Assembly: GCF_016863435.1 (NCBI RefSeq)
Contig: NZ_BOOW01000001.1
Span: 1-64,000, forward strand
Source of the DNA: Sinosporangium siamense
GTDB taxonomy: Bacteria; Actinomycetota; Actinomycetes; Streptosporangiales; Streptosporangiaceae
Direction: 5' to 3'
Length of the DNA stretch: 64,000 nt
Shown here: positions 43,260-51,582 of the stretch, one piece after another
Position numbering within the stretch: position 1 is the stretch's first letter
Layout of the letters: every line of letters begins with the position of its first letter
Position numbers and translations under genes: made by a program
The notes under the pieces: model-generated
What the model saw: the letters and a program-made list of their open reading frames with translations, nothing else
The model's database searches: none
What the model was told of the DNA's origin: nothing

Positions 43260-44411
43260 TCACGGCAGGGAGTCGTAAACCGCTTCTACCAGTCGATACC
43301 CACGCATCGCCCCGTCAAGCGAGTCTGACATCCGGTTCGGCGTGTAGGCCATGCCCAACCCGTGTACGGCATCGCCCACGCCGAGGAAACCTCCCATCCC
43401 CGTGTGCCCGAACGACGACGCGATCCCCTTCGGCGGCATGAGGAACACCCACGAAGGCCGCATGAACCCCAAGCCGAACGCGCTCTTGGCGGGCAACACC
43501 CGATCCTGCCCCTCGACCCTCGTCCGGATCGCGTCCTCCAGCGTCGCGGGCGACACCACCTCGCCCGCCAAGAGCGCCCGATAGAACCCGGCCAACCCGC
43601 GCGCCGTCGCCACGACACCGATCGACGGCCATCCGGCCCGCATGACGACCGGGTGGTTCGCCCCGCCCTTGAGCTTTTGAACCGGCGGATTGCCGAGCGC
43701 CCGGCTCATCAGGCTGTCCCGATCTGCCGGCGCCGTGCTGATCTCCCCCGCCGGCGACTCCCCGGACGGCCGGCGATCCCCCGCGGCGAGCCGCGCCGCC
43801 TTCTCCGCCACCTCCGGCGGTGCCCCCAGCCACAGCTCCAGCCCGAGCGGCCCCGCGATCTCCTCTGCCACCACCTCAGGCAGCGAACGCCCACACGCGC
43901 GCCGCACCACCTCGTTCAGGAGGAAGCCATAGGTGAGCGCGTGATAGCCGTGCGCCGTGCCGGGCTCCCACAGCGGCGCCTGACCGGCGAGCCTGGCCGC
44001 GACGGCGGGCAGGTCCTCGAACTCCTCGACCGGCACCTCGTCCTCGATCACCGGCAGCCCCGCCTGGTGGGTGAGCAGGTGCACCGTCGTCGTGCCCTCT
44101 TTGCCGTGCACGCCGAACTCCGGCCACACCTCGGCCACGGGCGCGTCGAGATCGAGCTCCCCGCGCTCGGCCAGTCGCAACACGGCCGCCGCGGTGACGG
44201 CTTTCGTACAGGAATAGGTGAACACAGGGGTGTCGATTTCCCACGGTCTTCCGGTGCGGCGATCGGCCACACCGCCCCACAGGTCCACTACGGCCCGCCC
44301 TTCATGAAAGACAGCAAAAGCGGCACCCCGGTCTTCTCCGGAGGCGAAATGCCGTTCCATGGCCTCGCGCACACGCTCGAAGCCGGGGGCGCAGAAACCA
44401 TTGAGTGTCAT
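43260..44411 (-). CDS. Beta-lactamase-fold serine hydrolase (family VIII esterase-like)
   Basis: A 383-residue hydrolase of the class C beta-lactamase/EstB group. The SxxK motif is S67-C-T-K70, the Tyr motif is YHALTYG, and GHTG takes the place of KTG. Family members hydrolyse esters, lactones or D-peptides; true beta-lactamase activity is rare. No signal peptide is seen, so it is probably cytosolic. The ATG at 44411 has GAGAA 4-5 bases upstream. It stands alone between two long gaps. Confidence 0.88.
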   Translation of the reverse strand: MTLNGFCAPGFERVREAMERHFASGEDRGAAFAVFHEGRAVVDLWGGVADRRTGRPWEIDTPVFTYSCTKAVTAAAVLRLAERGELDLDAPVAEVWPEFGVHGKEGTTTVHLLTHQAGLPVIEDEVPVEEFEDLPAVAARLAGQAPLWEPGTAHGYHALTYGFLLNEVVRRACGRSLPEVVAEEIAGPLGLELWLGAPPEVAEKAARLAAGDRRPSGESPAGEISTAPADRDSLMSRALGNPPVQKLKGGANHPVVMRAGWPSIGVVATARGLAGFYRALLAGEVVSPATLEDAIRTRVEGQDRVLPAKSAFGLGFMRPSWVFLMPPKGIASSFGHTGMGGFLGVGDAVHGLGMAYTPNRMSDSLDGAMRGYRLVEAVYDSLP

Positions 44412-44965
44412 TATTTCTCAACTCACATATCGGGATCGGGGAGTGAGGGGGCGACCCGGCGGGCGAAGGGGGTGGGGGCGGTCATATAATCAACAGTTTA
44501 GTGCCATGCCTAATATTCACGGCCTGTGGGTGGGTGGTCGGCGCGCTCCCGCCCCTCGACATCATGCTCTATGTCCCCAGAGCCTCCCGCACCCCCTTGA
44601 GGAGCCCATATCCTCCATTGTGCGACCGTGCTCCCGTGCCGGGGCATCACCATGCTTACCTCGCCGCCCGGCTCCCTTTCCAAACGGTTGCCCGCCGGTG
44701 GGGTAGTTCACATTGACCCTTGTTCGGGGTAACAGAAAAGCGATGATCGCATATACGTCTACTGAGCAATAGGTGAAATCATCGGTATTCGCTTGTTGAC
44801 CTGTAGGCGGACGTGGGTCTAGCCTAAGTCTTGAAGTGTGCTGAGATCGATTCCTCATAATAATCGTCGGCATTCGGTGGAGTCGCTTGAGGTGTGGCGC
44901 CGCCTTTGATAAAAAATGCTGCCGTTGGCTATATGAGGTCGCACCTATTGGCCCGACGCCCGAGT
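44412..44965. other. Gap upstream of the STAND gene, no gene supported
   Basis: About 550 bases of mixed composition. A minus-strand frame of about 100 codons (44562-44873) has no family resemblance or ribosome site. The AT-richer part (44700-44950) probably contains promoter sequence for the STAND gene, but no hexamer pair is convincing. Confidence 0.4.
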
Positions 44966-45075
44966 TTCCGCACTGTGCTCACAGGGCTTCCGCTTTGTGC
45001 TCACAGGGCTTCCGCTCTGTGCTCATAGGGATCCCACCCTGTGCCGATAGTGCCAGCCCTGTGCTGACAGGCCCG
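44966..45075 (+). promoter_or_regulatory. Five phased CTGTGnnnAnAG palindromes
   Basis: A 22-base unit repeats and decays over 110 bases. Each unit carries a palindrome like CTGTG-CT-CACAG, at 44973-44984, 44995-45006, 45017-45028, 45039-45050 and 45059-45070 (spacing 22, 22, 22, 20). The array ends about 35 bases before the STAND gene start, so dimers bound there would line up on one DNA face. Confidence 0.7.
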
Positions 45076-45108
45076 TGACACAACTCTTGACGGCAAGAGG
45101 TGCCGCAC

Positions 45109-47613
45109 GTGACCAGCACTGATCGAGACAGCACCGATCCAAACAGCACCGATCCAAACAGCACCGATCCAAACAGCACCGATCGAGACAGCACTGACCG
45201 AAGCAGCACAGGTCGAGGAGGGCCACCGCCGAGTGTCGGCCATGCGGAGCTGTCCGGCTCCGCCGGCGACGTGGTTCAGGCGGGCAATGTGCACGGCGGC
45301 GTGCACTTCTACGGCGAGGGCGGCGGAGCCACGGCAAGCCGCGCCTCCAGGGTGATCCCCCGGGAGCTACCACGCGGGCACCGCGGGTTCGTCGACCGCG
45401 AGGACGTCGTGGCCCGGCTCGACCACCTGCTCAGCGCCGAGGGGCAGGACACCTCCGACCCGGCGGTCGTGGTGATCACCGGGACAGCCGGGGTCGGTAA
45501 GACCTCGCTGGCCCTGCATTGGGCGCACCGCGTGCGTGACGCGTTCTTCCCGGACGGACAGCTCTACGTCAACCTGCGAGGTTACGACCCCGGTGCGCCG
45601 ATGGACCCAGGCGGTGCGCTTCACCGGTTTCTCCGCGCTCTCGACGTGCCCTCAAGCGCGATCCCCGCCGAGGTAGAGGCGAAGGCCGCCCTCTACCGGT
45701 CGCTCCTGGCCGGCCGCCGCATGCTGGTGGTCCTGGACAACGCCTCGACGGTCGGGCAGGTGCGCCCTCTGCTACCCGGCACCCCGGGCTCACTGGCGCT
45801 CGTGACCAGCCGCAGCAGGATGTCCGGACTCGTCGCCCGCGACGGGGCGCGCCGCATCACCCTGGACCTGCTTCCCGAACCCGATGCGGTCGAGCTGCTG
45901 CGGATCGCCACGCGCGACTACCGCGCTGCGGACCACCCGGACCTTCTCGCCGAGCTGGCCCGGTTGTGCGCGCGGTTGCCGCTCGCGTTGCGCATCGCAG
46001 CCGAGCGGGCCGCGAGCCGGCCGTGGATGGCGCTGGGCGATCTGCTCACCGACCTGCGGGACGAGTCCTCGCTGTGGGATGCCCTTTCCTCGGAGGACGA
46101 CGAGGAGGCCGACGCCGTACGCACCGTCTTCGCCTGGTCGTATCGCGCGCTTTCGCCGGAGGCGGCGCGGTTGTTCCGGTTGCTGGGGTTGCATCCGGGG
46201 CCGGACTTCGGCTCGGCGGTCGTCGCGGCCATGCTCGGCACCACGCTGGGGCGCGCACGCAACACGCTGGACGGCCTGGTCGGCGCCCATCTATTGGAGC
46301 AGCTCGGGCCGGGGCGTTATCAGTTTCACGATCTGTTGCGGGCCTACGCGGGCGATCAGGCGACCCTGGACGAGCCGGAGGCCGAGCGGGCGGCGGTCAC
46401 CGGCAGGATGCTCTCCTGGTATCTCCACAGCGCCGCTGCAGCCCAGGCGAAGATCCAAATGCACCTCGGCGCCGTCGGCCTCCCACCCCTGCCCGAGGGC
46501 GTGACCCCGCTTGACTTCGCGGAATACGGCGACGCCTTCGATTGGTACGAAGGGGAGCGGGACAACCTCGCGGCGGCAGTGCACGCGGCGGTGAAGGCCG
46601 GCCTCGACGGGGTGGCGTGGCGGCTCGCGGCGGTGCTGCACTCGGTGCACGCCGAGGCCAAGCAGTTCGACTCCTGGCTGAGCACCGCGCTGGCGGGGGT
46701 TGCGGCGGCCCGCCGGGCGGGGGCGCGTGAGGGCGAGGCGAGGCTGCTTGAGAGCGTCGGCCACTTCTACACCGAGTCCCACCGCCTGGACCAGGCGTTC
46801 GAGTTCCACCGTGCGGCACTGGCCGTGCGCCGGGACATCGGCGACCGGTTCGGTGAGGCGCTGTCGCTCAACGGGATCGGCCTGACCTGTTTTCGCGCAC
46901 GCTCGCTCAGAGAGGCGCGGGACCACATGACGCAGGGTGCCGCCGTCTTCGCCGAACTCGGCGACACCTATCGCGAGGCGATTCTGCTCGGCAACGTCGG
47001 CGAGATGTGCGTGGAGCTGGGGGAGACGGAACGTGGTGCCGCCCTCGTCGGCCGTGCGCTCGCGGTGTTCCGCGAAGTCGGCGACAAGGACTGCCAAAGC
47101 AACGCGATGCGCATCGTCAGCACGATCCACCGCGCGCTCGGCAGGCCGGATCTCGCGCTGGCCGCGATCGGTGAGGCGCTGGAGACGGCCCGCGACCTCG
47201 GCGACAAGGTGGGGGAGGGCTACTACCTCCTGGAGCTCGCGCGGGTGCAGCGCGAGTTGTCGCTCGCGGGCGAGGCGCTGGTCTCCTGCCAGAGGGCGTC
47301 AGCCCTGCATCGCCGCCTCGCCGACCCGGTCAGGGAGGCGCTCTCGTGGGACGCGACCGGCGAGGCATATCAGGATCTCGACCGGCATGCGCTCGCGGCG
47401 GACTTCCACCGGCGTGCCGCGGCGGTGCTGCGCGACTTCGGCGGCGGCTGGTATCTCGCCAGGGCGCTGGGCAATCTGGCCTGCGCCCTCTCCGTGAGTG
47501 AGTCGCGTGCGGAGGCTTCGCCGTACGCCGAGGAGGCACTGGGGCTCCTCGGTGGCTTCGACGACCCCGAGTCGTCGGCGATCCGGCAGCGGATCGCCGA
47601 TCACCTTCGATAG
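45109..47613 (+). CDS. NLR-like STAND ATPase (NB-ARC + TPR) with amyloid-like N-terminal motif
   Basis: An 834-residue signalling ATPase. Residues 3-37 are a tandem STDPN-type repeat. About 45-75 hold a short motif with DVVQAGNVHGGVHFYG that resembles bacterial amyloid signalling (BASS3/RHIM-like) sequences. Then comes an NB-ARC domain: Walker A GTAGVGKTS, Walker B RMLVVLDNAS, LPLALRIAAERA and an HD motif (YQFHDLLRAYA). The last 400 residues are TPR helices. It resembles AfsR-type proteins but lacks the SARP DNA-binding domain. Such proteins sense a ligand through the TPRs, oligomerise with ATP and recruit an effector. The GTG at 45109 has AAGAGG 8 bases upstream. Confidence 0.88.
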   Translation: MTSTDRDSTDPNSTDPNSTDPNSTDRDSTDRSSTGRGGPPPSVGHAELSGSAGDVVQAGNVHGGVHFYGEGGGATASRASRVIPRELPRGHRGFVDREDVVARLDHLLSAEGQDTSDPAVVVITGTAGVGKTSLALHWAHRVRDAFFPDGQLYVNLRGYDPGAPMDPGGALHRFLRALDVPSSAIPAEVEAKAALYRSLLAGRRMLVVLDNASTVGQVRPLLPGTPGSLALVTSRSRMSGLVARDGARRITLDLLPEPDAVELLRIATRDYRAADHPDLLAELARLCARLPLALRIAAERAASRPWMALGDLLTDLRDESSLWDALSSEDDEEADAVRTVFAWSYRALSPEAARLFRLLGLHPGPDFGSAVVAAMLGTTLGRARNTLDGLVGAHLLEQLGPGRYQFHDLLRAYAGDQATLDEPEAERAAVTGRMLSWYLHSAAAAQAKIQMHLGAVGLPPLPEGVTPLDFAEYGDAFDWYEGERDNLAAAVHAAVKAGLDGVAWRLAAVLHSVHAEAKQFDSWLSTALAGVAAARRAGAREGEARLLESVGHFYTESHRLDQAFEFHRAALAVRRDIGDRFGEALSLNGIGLTCFRARSLREARDHMTQGAAVFAELGDTYREAILLGNVGEMCVELGETERGAALVGRALAVFREVGDKDCQSNAMRIVSTIHRALGRPDLALAAIGEALETARDLGDKVGEGYYLLELARVQRELSLAGEALVSCQRASALHRRLADPVREALSWDATGEAYQDLDRHALAADFHRRAAAVLRDFGGGWYLARALGNLACALSVSESRAEASPYAEEALGLLGGFDDPESSAIRQRIADHLR
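45115..45219 (+). repeat. Seven 15-base units encoding STDPN-type pentapeptides
   Basis: In-frame tandem repeat inside the STAND gene: STDRD, STDPN three times, STDRD, STDRS, STGRG. The central three units are identical at DNA level (AGCACCGATCCAAAC), pointing to recent slippage. It forms a flexible acidic-polar head before the amyloid-like motif. Confidence 0.85.
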
Positions 47614-47644
47614 TCCCGTTTCACGGCAGAAAGGAGTGGGCGCC

Positions 47645-47914
47645 ATGTGGGAGGCCGATCCTCAGGCGGAGTTCGTAAAGAGGTGGGGCAAACATCCCGC
47701 CGACTTCGATGACCCCCCAATCACCACCAAGAGTCCAAGTTGTCCAGACATCTGGGAGCTCGACAACGGGGATGTCGCTGTCATCGGGTGGGATCTCACG
47801 GAGGCCTATATGTCACGGCTGCCCGATGGAGTGGCGATCTCGCCAGGTGAGCGATTGGTCGTCATTCCTCACCAGGTCATCGTGGCCGCGAAGAAAGACA
47901 TCCCCGATGCTTGA
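47645..47914 (+). CDS. Small conserved hypothetical protein in the STAND operon
   Basis: An 89-residue acidic protein (start MWEADPQAEFVKRWGKHPADF) with no signal or membrane helix. I do not assign a domain. AAGGAG lies 8 bases before the ATG. It begins 31 bases after the STAND gene and overlaps the next gene by 8 bases, so the three are probably one operon. Proteins of this type often precede DUF6879 genes in actinomycetes. Confidence 0.75.
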   Translation: MWEADPQAEFVKRWGKHPADFDDPPITTKSPSCPDIWELDNGDVAVIGWDLTEAYMSRLPDGVAISPGERLVVIPHQVIVAAKKDIPDA

Positions 47915-48506
47915 TCAAGTGCACGATCTTCCCGGTGGGTTTCTCGCCTTGGACGACTACATCGCAGACTTCAACACTCGGCTGGAAACATGCACAGCCC
48001 TGTGGAAGCTAGAACGGCGGCAGAGCTTCGTCGAGCCTGACGAGCCGAGTTGGGTGGCCTTGGACGAGGGCGACTGGGCGAAGTCCCTGGAGCTGGCCGA
48101 GCAGACCCGTGAGGAGACCGTTGAATACTACGCGGAGGAGTTGAGGCGCGGCAGGCCGGCGCACCGGGTGCGGGTGGTCGAGTTGCCGCTCACCCCCTAT
48201 CTCCAATGGGAGCTCCACATGCTCCGCATGCAAGAGCAGGGTGGCGCCCGCCCGAGGGTGGTTCCGCCGGAGCGGGTGGCCGGGTTCGAGCGGGTGCGCC
48301 CTGTGCCTGAACTGCTGGTCCTGGAGGGGGTCGTGCTCTACGACGTGCAATACGACGGGAACGGCGCGGCCCTCGGGGCGCGTGTGATCGAGGATGTGGA
48401 CGTGGTGGCGGCGTGCCGACATGAGATCGGTGAGTTGTGGCGGGAGGCGGAGCCCCTCGCCGATTTCTTCGAGCGTGAGGTGGCCCATCTGGGGCCGCCC
48501 GTATAA
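47907..48506 (+). CDS. DUF6879-type protein in the STAND operon
   Basis: A 199-residue soluble protein resembling DUF6879 proteins (WELHMLRMQEQGG, then VLYDVQYDGNG and DFFEREVAHL). The family is frequent next to regulatory genes in Streptomyces relatives; its role is unknown. The ATG at 47907 lies inside the end of the upstream gene (8-base overlap), indicating coupled translation. It converges on the sugar kinase gene only 7 bases away. Confidence 0.75.
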   Translation: MLDQVHDLPGGFLALDDYIADFNTRLETCTALWKLERRQSFVEPDEPSWVALDEGDWAKSLELAEQTREETVEYYAEELRRGRPAHRVRVVELPLTPYLQWELHMLRMQEQGGARPRVVPPERVAGFERVRPVPELLVLEGVVLYDVQYDGNGAALGARVIEDVDVVAACRHEIGELWREAEPLADFFEREVAHLGPPV

Positions 48507-48513
48507 CGGAGTG

Positions 48514-49530
48514 TCACAGGGAGCCGGGGCGGACGAGGGTGGCGTGAAGGTCGGCCGCCTCGGGTTCGGTGAGGGTGTAGGCCTCGCGGGCGGCGAGCCA
48601 GGCCGCCGCGGCAGCGCCGTCGAGCGCGGTGGTGACGGGGCAGGTCCAAAGGCCGGAGAGTTTGGCGCGGACGGCGTCCTGGAACGGGCCGGGGTTGGTG
48701 AGCACGCTCCCGGCCAGCACGATGGGGGACTCGTCGCCCGTGTCGCGCACCTCGGAGGCGGTGGCGACGAGGCGGTCGGCGGCCTCCTCGACGATGGCCT
48801 GGGCCATGGGGTCGCCTTCGAGACTGGCCTGGGCGACGAAGGGGGCGAGTTCGGCGAGGGCGATCGGGGGATTGGACTGGACGGTGACCACGAGCAGGTC
48901 GGCGAGGTCGCGGCGGCTGCGCCGTCTGACCTCGGACGCGCCGCGTTCGCGGTGGGGGGCGCCGCCGAGCAGATAACGCGTGACGAGGCCGACGAGCGAT
49001 CCGGTGGGGCGGTTGCCTTTGGCCAGGTGGCGGACGGTGGCCTTGGCGGCGGCGCGGCCGATCCAGAAGCCGGAGCCCTCGTCGCCGAGTTGCCAGCCGA
49101 GCCCGTCGGCGACGGCGGTCTGTTCGTGGTCGGTGATGCAGGCGCAGATGGCACCCGTGCCCGAGAGCACGACGGTGCCGGTGGGCTCCGCCGTGCCCGC
49201 CGCGAAGGCGACGACGACGTCGCCGAGCACGCGGGGGGTGGCGGTGAGCCCGATGAGTGTCAGGGCGGAGGCGAAGGCGTCGTAGGCGTCGGGCTGGTCG
49301 AGCAGGCTCGATCCGGCGAGCCCGACGGTGAGGGCGCTGACGTCGCGGGGGTCGGCCGCGCCGAGCGCGGCGGTGATCGCGGCGGTGATGTTGGTGCAGG
49401 CCAGGGGGATGCCATGGGCTGCGGGGTTGCCTCCTTGGGCGCGTCCGGTGCCAAGGACGGCCCCTGTGGCGCTGGTGGCGACGGCACGTGAGGTGGTGCC
49501 GCCGGCGTCGACACCGAGAACCAAGCTCAT
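48514..49530 (-). CDS. BadF/BcrA-type sugar kinase, probable N-acetylglucosamine kinase
   Basis: A 338-residue actin-fold ATPase of the BadF/BadG/NAGK group. The phosphate-1 motif is GVDAGGTTSRAV (6-17), phosphate-2 is VVLSGTGAICACI, and GWQLGDEGSGFWIG is the NAGK sugar-site block. It would phosphorylate GlcNAc or a related amino sugar after uptake by the ABC system downstream. The ATG at 49530 overlaps one of the RpiR-type sites, and the gene is divergent from the RpiR regulator, its likely controller. Confidence 0.88.
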   Translation of the reverse strand: MSLVLGVDAGGTTSRAVATSATGAVLGTGRAQGGNPAAHGIPLACTNITAAITAALGAADPRDVSALTVGLAGSSLLDQPDAYDAFASALTLIGLTATPRVLGDVVVAFAAGTAEPTGTVVLSGTGAICACITDHEQTAVADGLGWQLGDEGSGFWIGRAAAKATVRHLAKGNRPTGSLVGLVTRYLLGGAPHRERGASEVRRRSRRDLADLLVVTVQSNPPIALAELAPFVAQASLEGDPMAQAIVEEAADRLVATASEVRDTGDESPIVLAGSVLTNPGPFQDAVRAKLSGLWTCPVTTALDGAAAAAWLAAREAYTLTEPEAADLHATLVRPGSL

Positions 49531-49589
49531 GACAAAAATTATTCTCGCCAAGCCTTGACTGCGCTAGATGCTGAGCATAATTTTCACCA
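49530..49589. promoter_or_regulatory. Paired inverted RpiR-type sites
   Basis: Two inverted copies of TGnYRAAAATTATKCTC lie at 49530-49549 and 49570-49589, centres 40 bases apart. One overlaps the sugar kinase start codon. The GAAAATTATnCTC core resembles RpiR/MurR half-palindromes, and an RpiR gene follows on the other side. Confidence 0.6.
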
Positions 49590-49660
49590 CGAAAGCCCTA
49601 TCGGAACGGTGCTCGCCTGACGTGGTGTCCACCTCGCGGTGTTCACGGCGAGGTGCCCAC

Positions 49661-49721
49661 GCACCTGCTCACCCACCTGCCCATGCACCTGTCCAGGCAC
49701 CCTGCCCATGCAACCTGCGTG
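49661..49721. repeat. About five 12-base CACCTGCCCATG repeats
   Basis: Tandem, slightly degenerate units (GCACCTGCTCAC, CCACCTGCCCAT, GCACCTGTCCAG, then two with insertions) in the gap before the RpiR gene. No gene is supported in the gap. Confidence 0.6.
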
Positions 49722-49816
49722 CTCATCTCAAGACATTGATCACCAGACAAGACCCCCTCAAAACCACGATCATCCACTTGTAACCCAACAGATGTCTCAA
49801 CCCGGATGGTGACGCC

Positions 49817-50707
49817 GTGGAACTGCTGTTCCGTATCCGCGCGGAGAGCGATGAGATGCCCGAGGCCGTGCGCAGGGTCGCCGAGCTGATCATCGGTGAT
49901 CCGGCGGAGGCGGCCAGGTCGACCATCGTCGACCTGGCCGAACGCAGCGGCACCTCCACCGCCACCGTCACCAGGCTGTGCCGTGCCCTCGGGTTCGGCG
50001 GCTACAGCGAGTTGCGCGTCGCCCTGGCGACCGAGACCGGCAGGGCCGAGCGCGCGCACTGGGACACCGACATCGGCCAGGAGATACTTCCGGGCGACAA
50101 CCTCGACCGCGTGCTCAACGTGGTCGCCTCCAGCGATATCCGGCTCATCCAGGAGACCGCGTCCCAACTCGACGTGGCGACGGTCGAGCAGGTGGCGCGG
50201 GTGCTGACCACCGCAGGGCGCGTGGTGCTGTTCGGGGTGTCGAGCAGCGCGGCGGTCGCCAGCGAGATGGAGTGCCGGCTTCAGCGCATACGCATCCCGT
50301 GCTGGAGCCGCTCCGACGCCCACACCGCGCTGACCGACGCGGCCCTCCTGACCAAGGGGGACGTCGCGATCGGCATCTCGCACAGCGGCAGGACCCGCGA
50401 GGTCGTGGAGGTCCTCGCCGAGGCGGGCAGCCACGGCGCGACCACGGTCGCGGTGACCTCCCACCCGAGATCGCCGCTGGCCGAGGTGGCCGAGCTCGTG
50501 CTCACCACGTCGAGCCGGGAGACCACCTTCCGCGCCGACGGGTTCGCCGCGATCCACTCGCAGTTACTCGTCCTCGACGTCGTCTACGTCGCGGTCGCGC
50601 AGCAGACCCACGAACGCACCAAAGAGGCGTTCGACCTGACCGCAAGAGCCGTCGAAAGCCACCGGCTGCCGACGAACGGCCGCGGACCCGGAAAGGCCGA
50701 CCAATGA
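49817..50707 (+). CDS. RpiR/MurR-family regulator with SIS domain
   Basis: A 296-residue RpiR regulator: HTH_6 at 1-77 (STIVDLAERSGTSTATVTRL) and a sugar-phosphate-binding SIS domain (about 120-250; FGVSSSAAVASEM, ISHSGRTREVVE). It would sense an amino-sugar phosphate and control the kinase and importer genes. The GTG at 49817 starts the family match. It is divergent from the kinase, with paired AT-rich sites between. Confidence 0.92.
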   Translation: MELLFRIRAESDEMPEAVRRVAELIIGDPAEAARSTIVDLAERSGTSTATVTRLCRALGFGGYSELRVALATETGRAERAHWDTDIGQEILPGDNLDRVLNVVASSDIRLIQETASQLDVATVEQVARVLTTAGRVVLFGVSSSAAVASEMECRLQRIRIPCWSRSDAHTALTDAALLTKGDVAIGISHSGRTREVVEVLAEAGSHGATTVAVTSHPRSPLAEVAELVLTTSSRETTFRADGFAAIHSQLLVLDVVYVAVAQQTHERTKEAFDLTARAVESHRLPTNGRGPGKADQ

Positions 50708-50779
50708 CCTATCGACTACGAAGACAGACGGCTCCCGCATCGCCCGCAACATGGCGGCGGAACGGCTGAAAGAGGTTCA

Positions 50780-51541
50780 GTGACCACCCCCACCGTCAGC
50801 GCCGATTCCTACTCCAGCGAGCTCAACGATCTGGTCCGCCGGGTGCCGGTCACGCAGGCCGACGCCGTACGCGAGACCGCGGCGCGGTTCATCGCCGCGC
50901 TCGACCGGGGCGGCGTCATCCAGGCCTTCGGCTCAGGCCACTCCGAGGCGGTCGCGATGGAGATCGCCGGCCGCGCGGGCGGACTGGTGCCGACCAACCG
51001 GCTCACCCTCCGCGACATCGTCCTGTACGGCGGAGCCCCGCCGTCGGAGCTGGAACGTTACGACCTGGAGCGCGACCCCTCGGTCGCCCGCCGCATCCTG
51101 GAACTCGCCCCCGTCTCCCCACCCGACCTGTTCGTCGTCATCTCCAGCTCCGGCGTCAACGGCGTCGTGGTGGAGCTGGCCTCCCTCATCAAGGAGCGCG
51201 GTCACGAGCTGATCGCGATCACCTCGCTCGCCCACAGCCGCGCCGTGTCCTCCCGCCACCCCTCGGGACGCAAGCTCTACGAACTCGCCGACGTCGTGCT
51301 CGACAACGGCGCACCCTACGGCGACGCCGTACTCCCGCTGCCCGGCGGCGGCGCGGTCGGCGCCGTATCGACGATCACCTCGGCGCTGCTCGCGCAGCTC
51401 GTCGTGGCCGAGGTCGTCCGGCACTACCTGTCGCTCGGCGAGGTGCCGCCGCTCTACCTGTCGGCCAACGTGCCGGGTGGCGACGAGCACAACCTCGCGC
51501 TCGAAGCGCGCTACTCCGGCCGCATCCGCCGGGGCGGCTGA
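50780..51541 (+). CDS. SIS-domain sugar-phosphate protein (UPF0309-like)
   Basis: A 253-residue SIS-domain protein (AFGSGHSEAVAMEIAGRAGG near 50, then VVISSSGVNGVVVELA). It belongs to the YckH/UPF0309-like group, possibly acting as an isomerase or deaminase on GlcNAc- or MurNAc-phosphate. The GTG at 50780 has AAAGAGG 4 bases upstream. It lies 72 bases after the RpiR gene; an unassigned frame ending KEVQ stops in its start codon (GTGA), hinting at a lost or very short gene in between. It precedes the importer genes directly. Confidence 0.86.
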   Translation: MTTPTVSADSYSSELNDLVRRVPVTQADAVRETAARFIAALDRGGVIQAFGSGHSEAVAMEIAGRAGGLVPTNRLTLRDIVLYGGAPPSELERYDLERDPSVARRILELAPVSPPDLFVVISSSGVNGVVVELASLIKERGHELIAITSLAHSRAVSSRHPSGRKLYELADVVLDNGAPYGDAVLPLPGGGAVGAVSTITSALLAQLVVAEVVRHYLSLGEVPPLYLSANVPGGDEHNLALEARYSGRIRRGG

Positions 51542-51582
51542 CCCCCCACATCATCCTTTTTTGCTCGAAGGCTGTGTTCCGC

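Noticed and set aside
44562-44873. 103-codon minus-strand ORF
   Set aside because: No family match, no ribosome site, and composition unlike coding regions.
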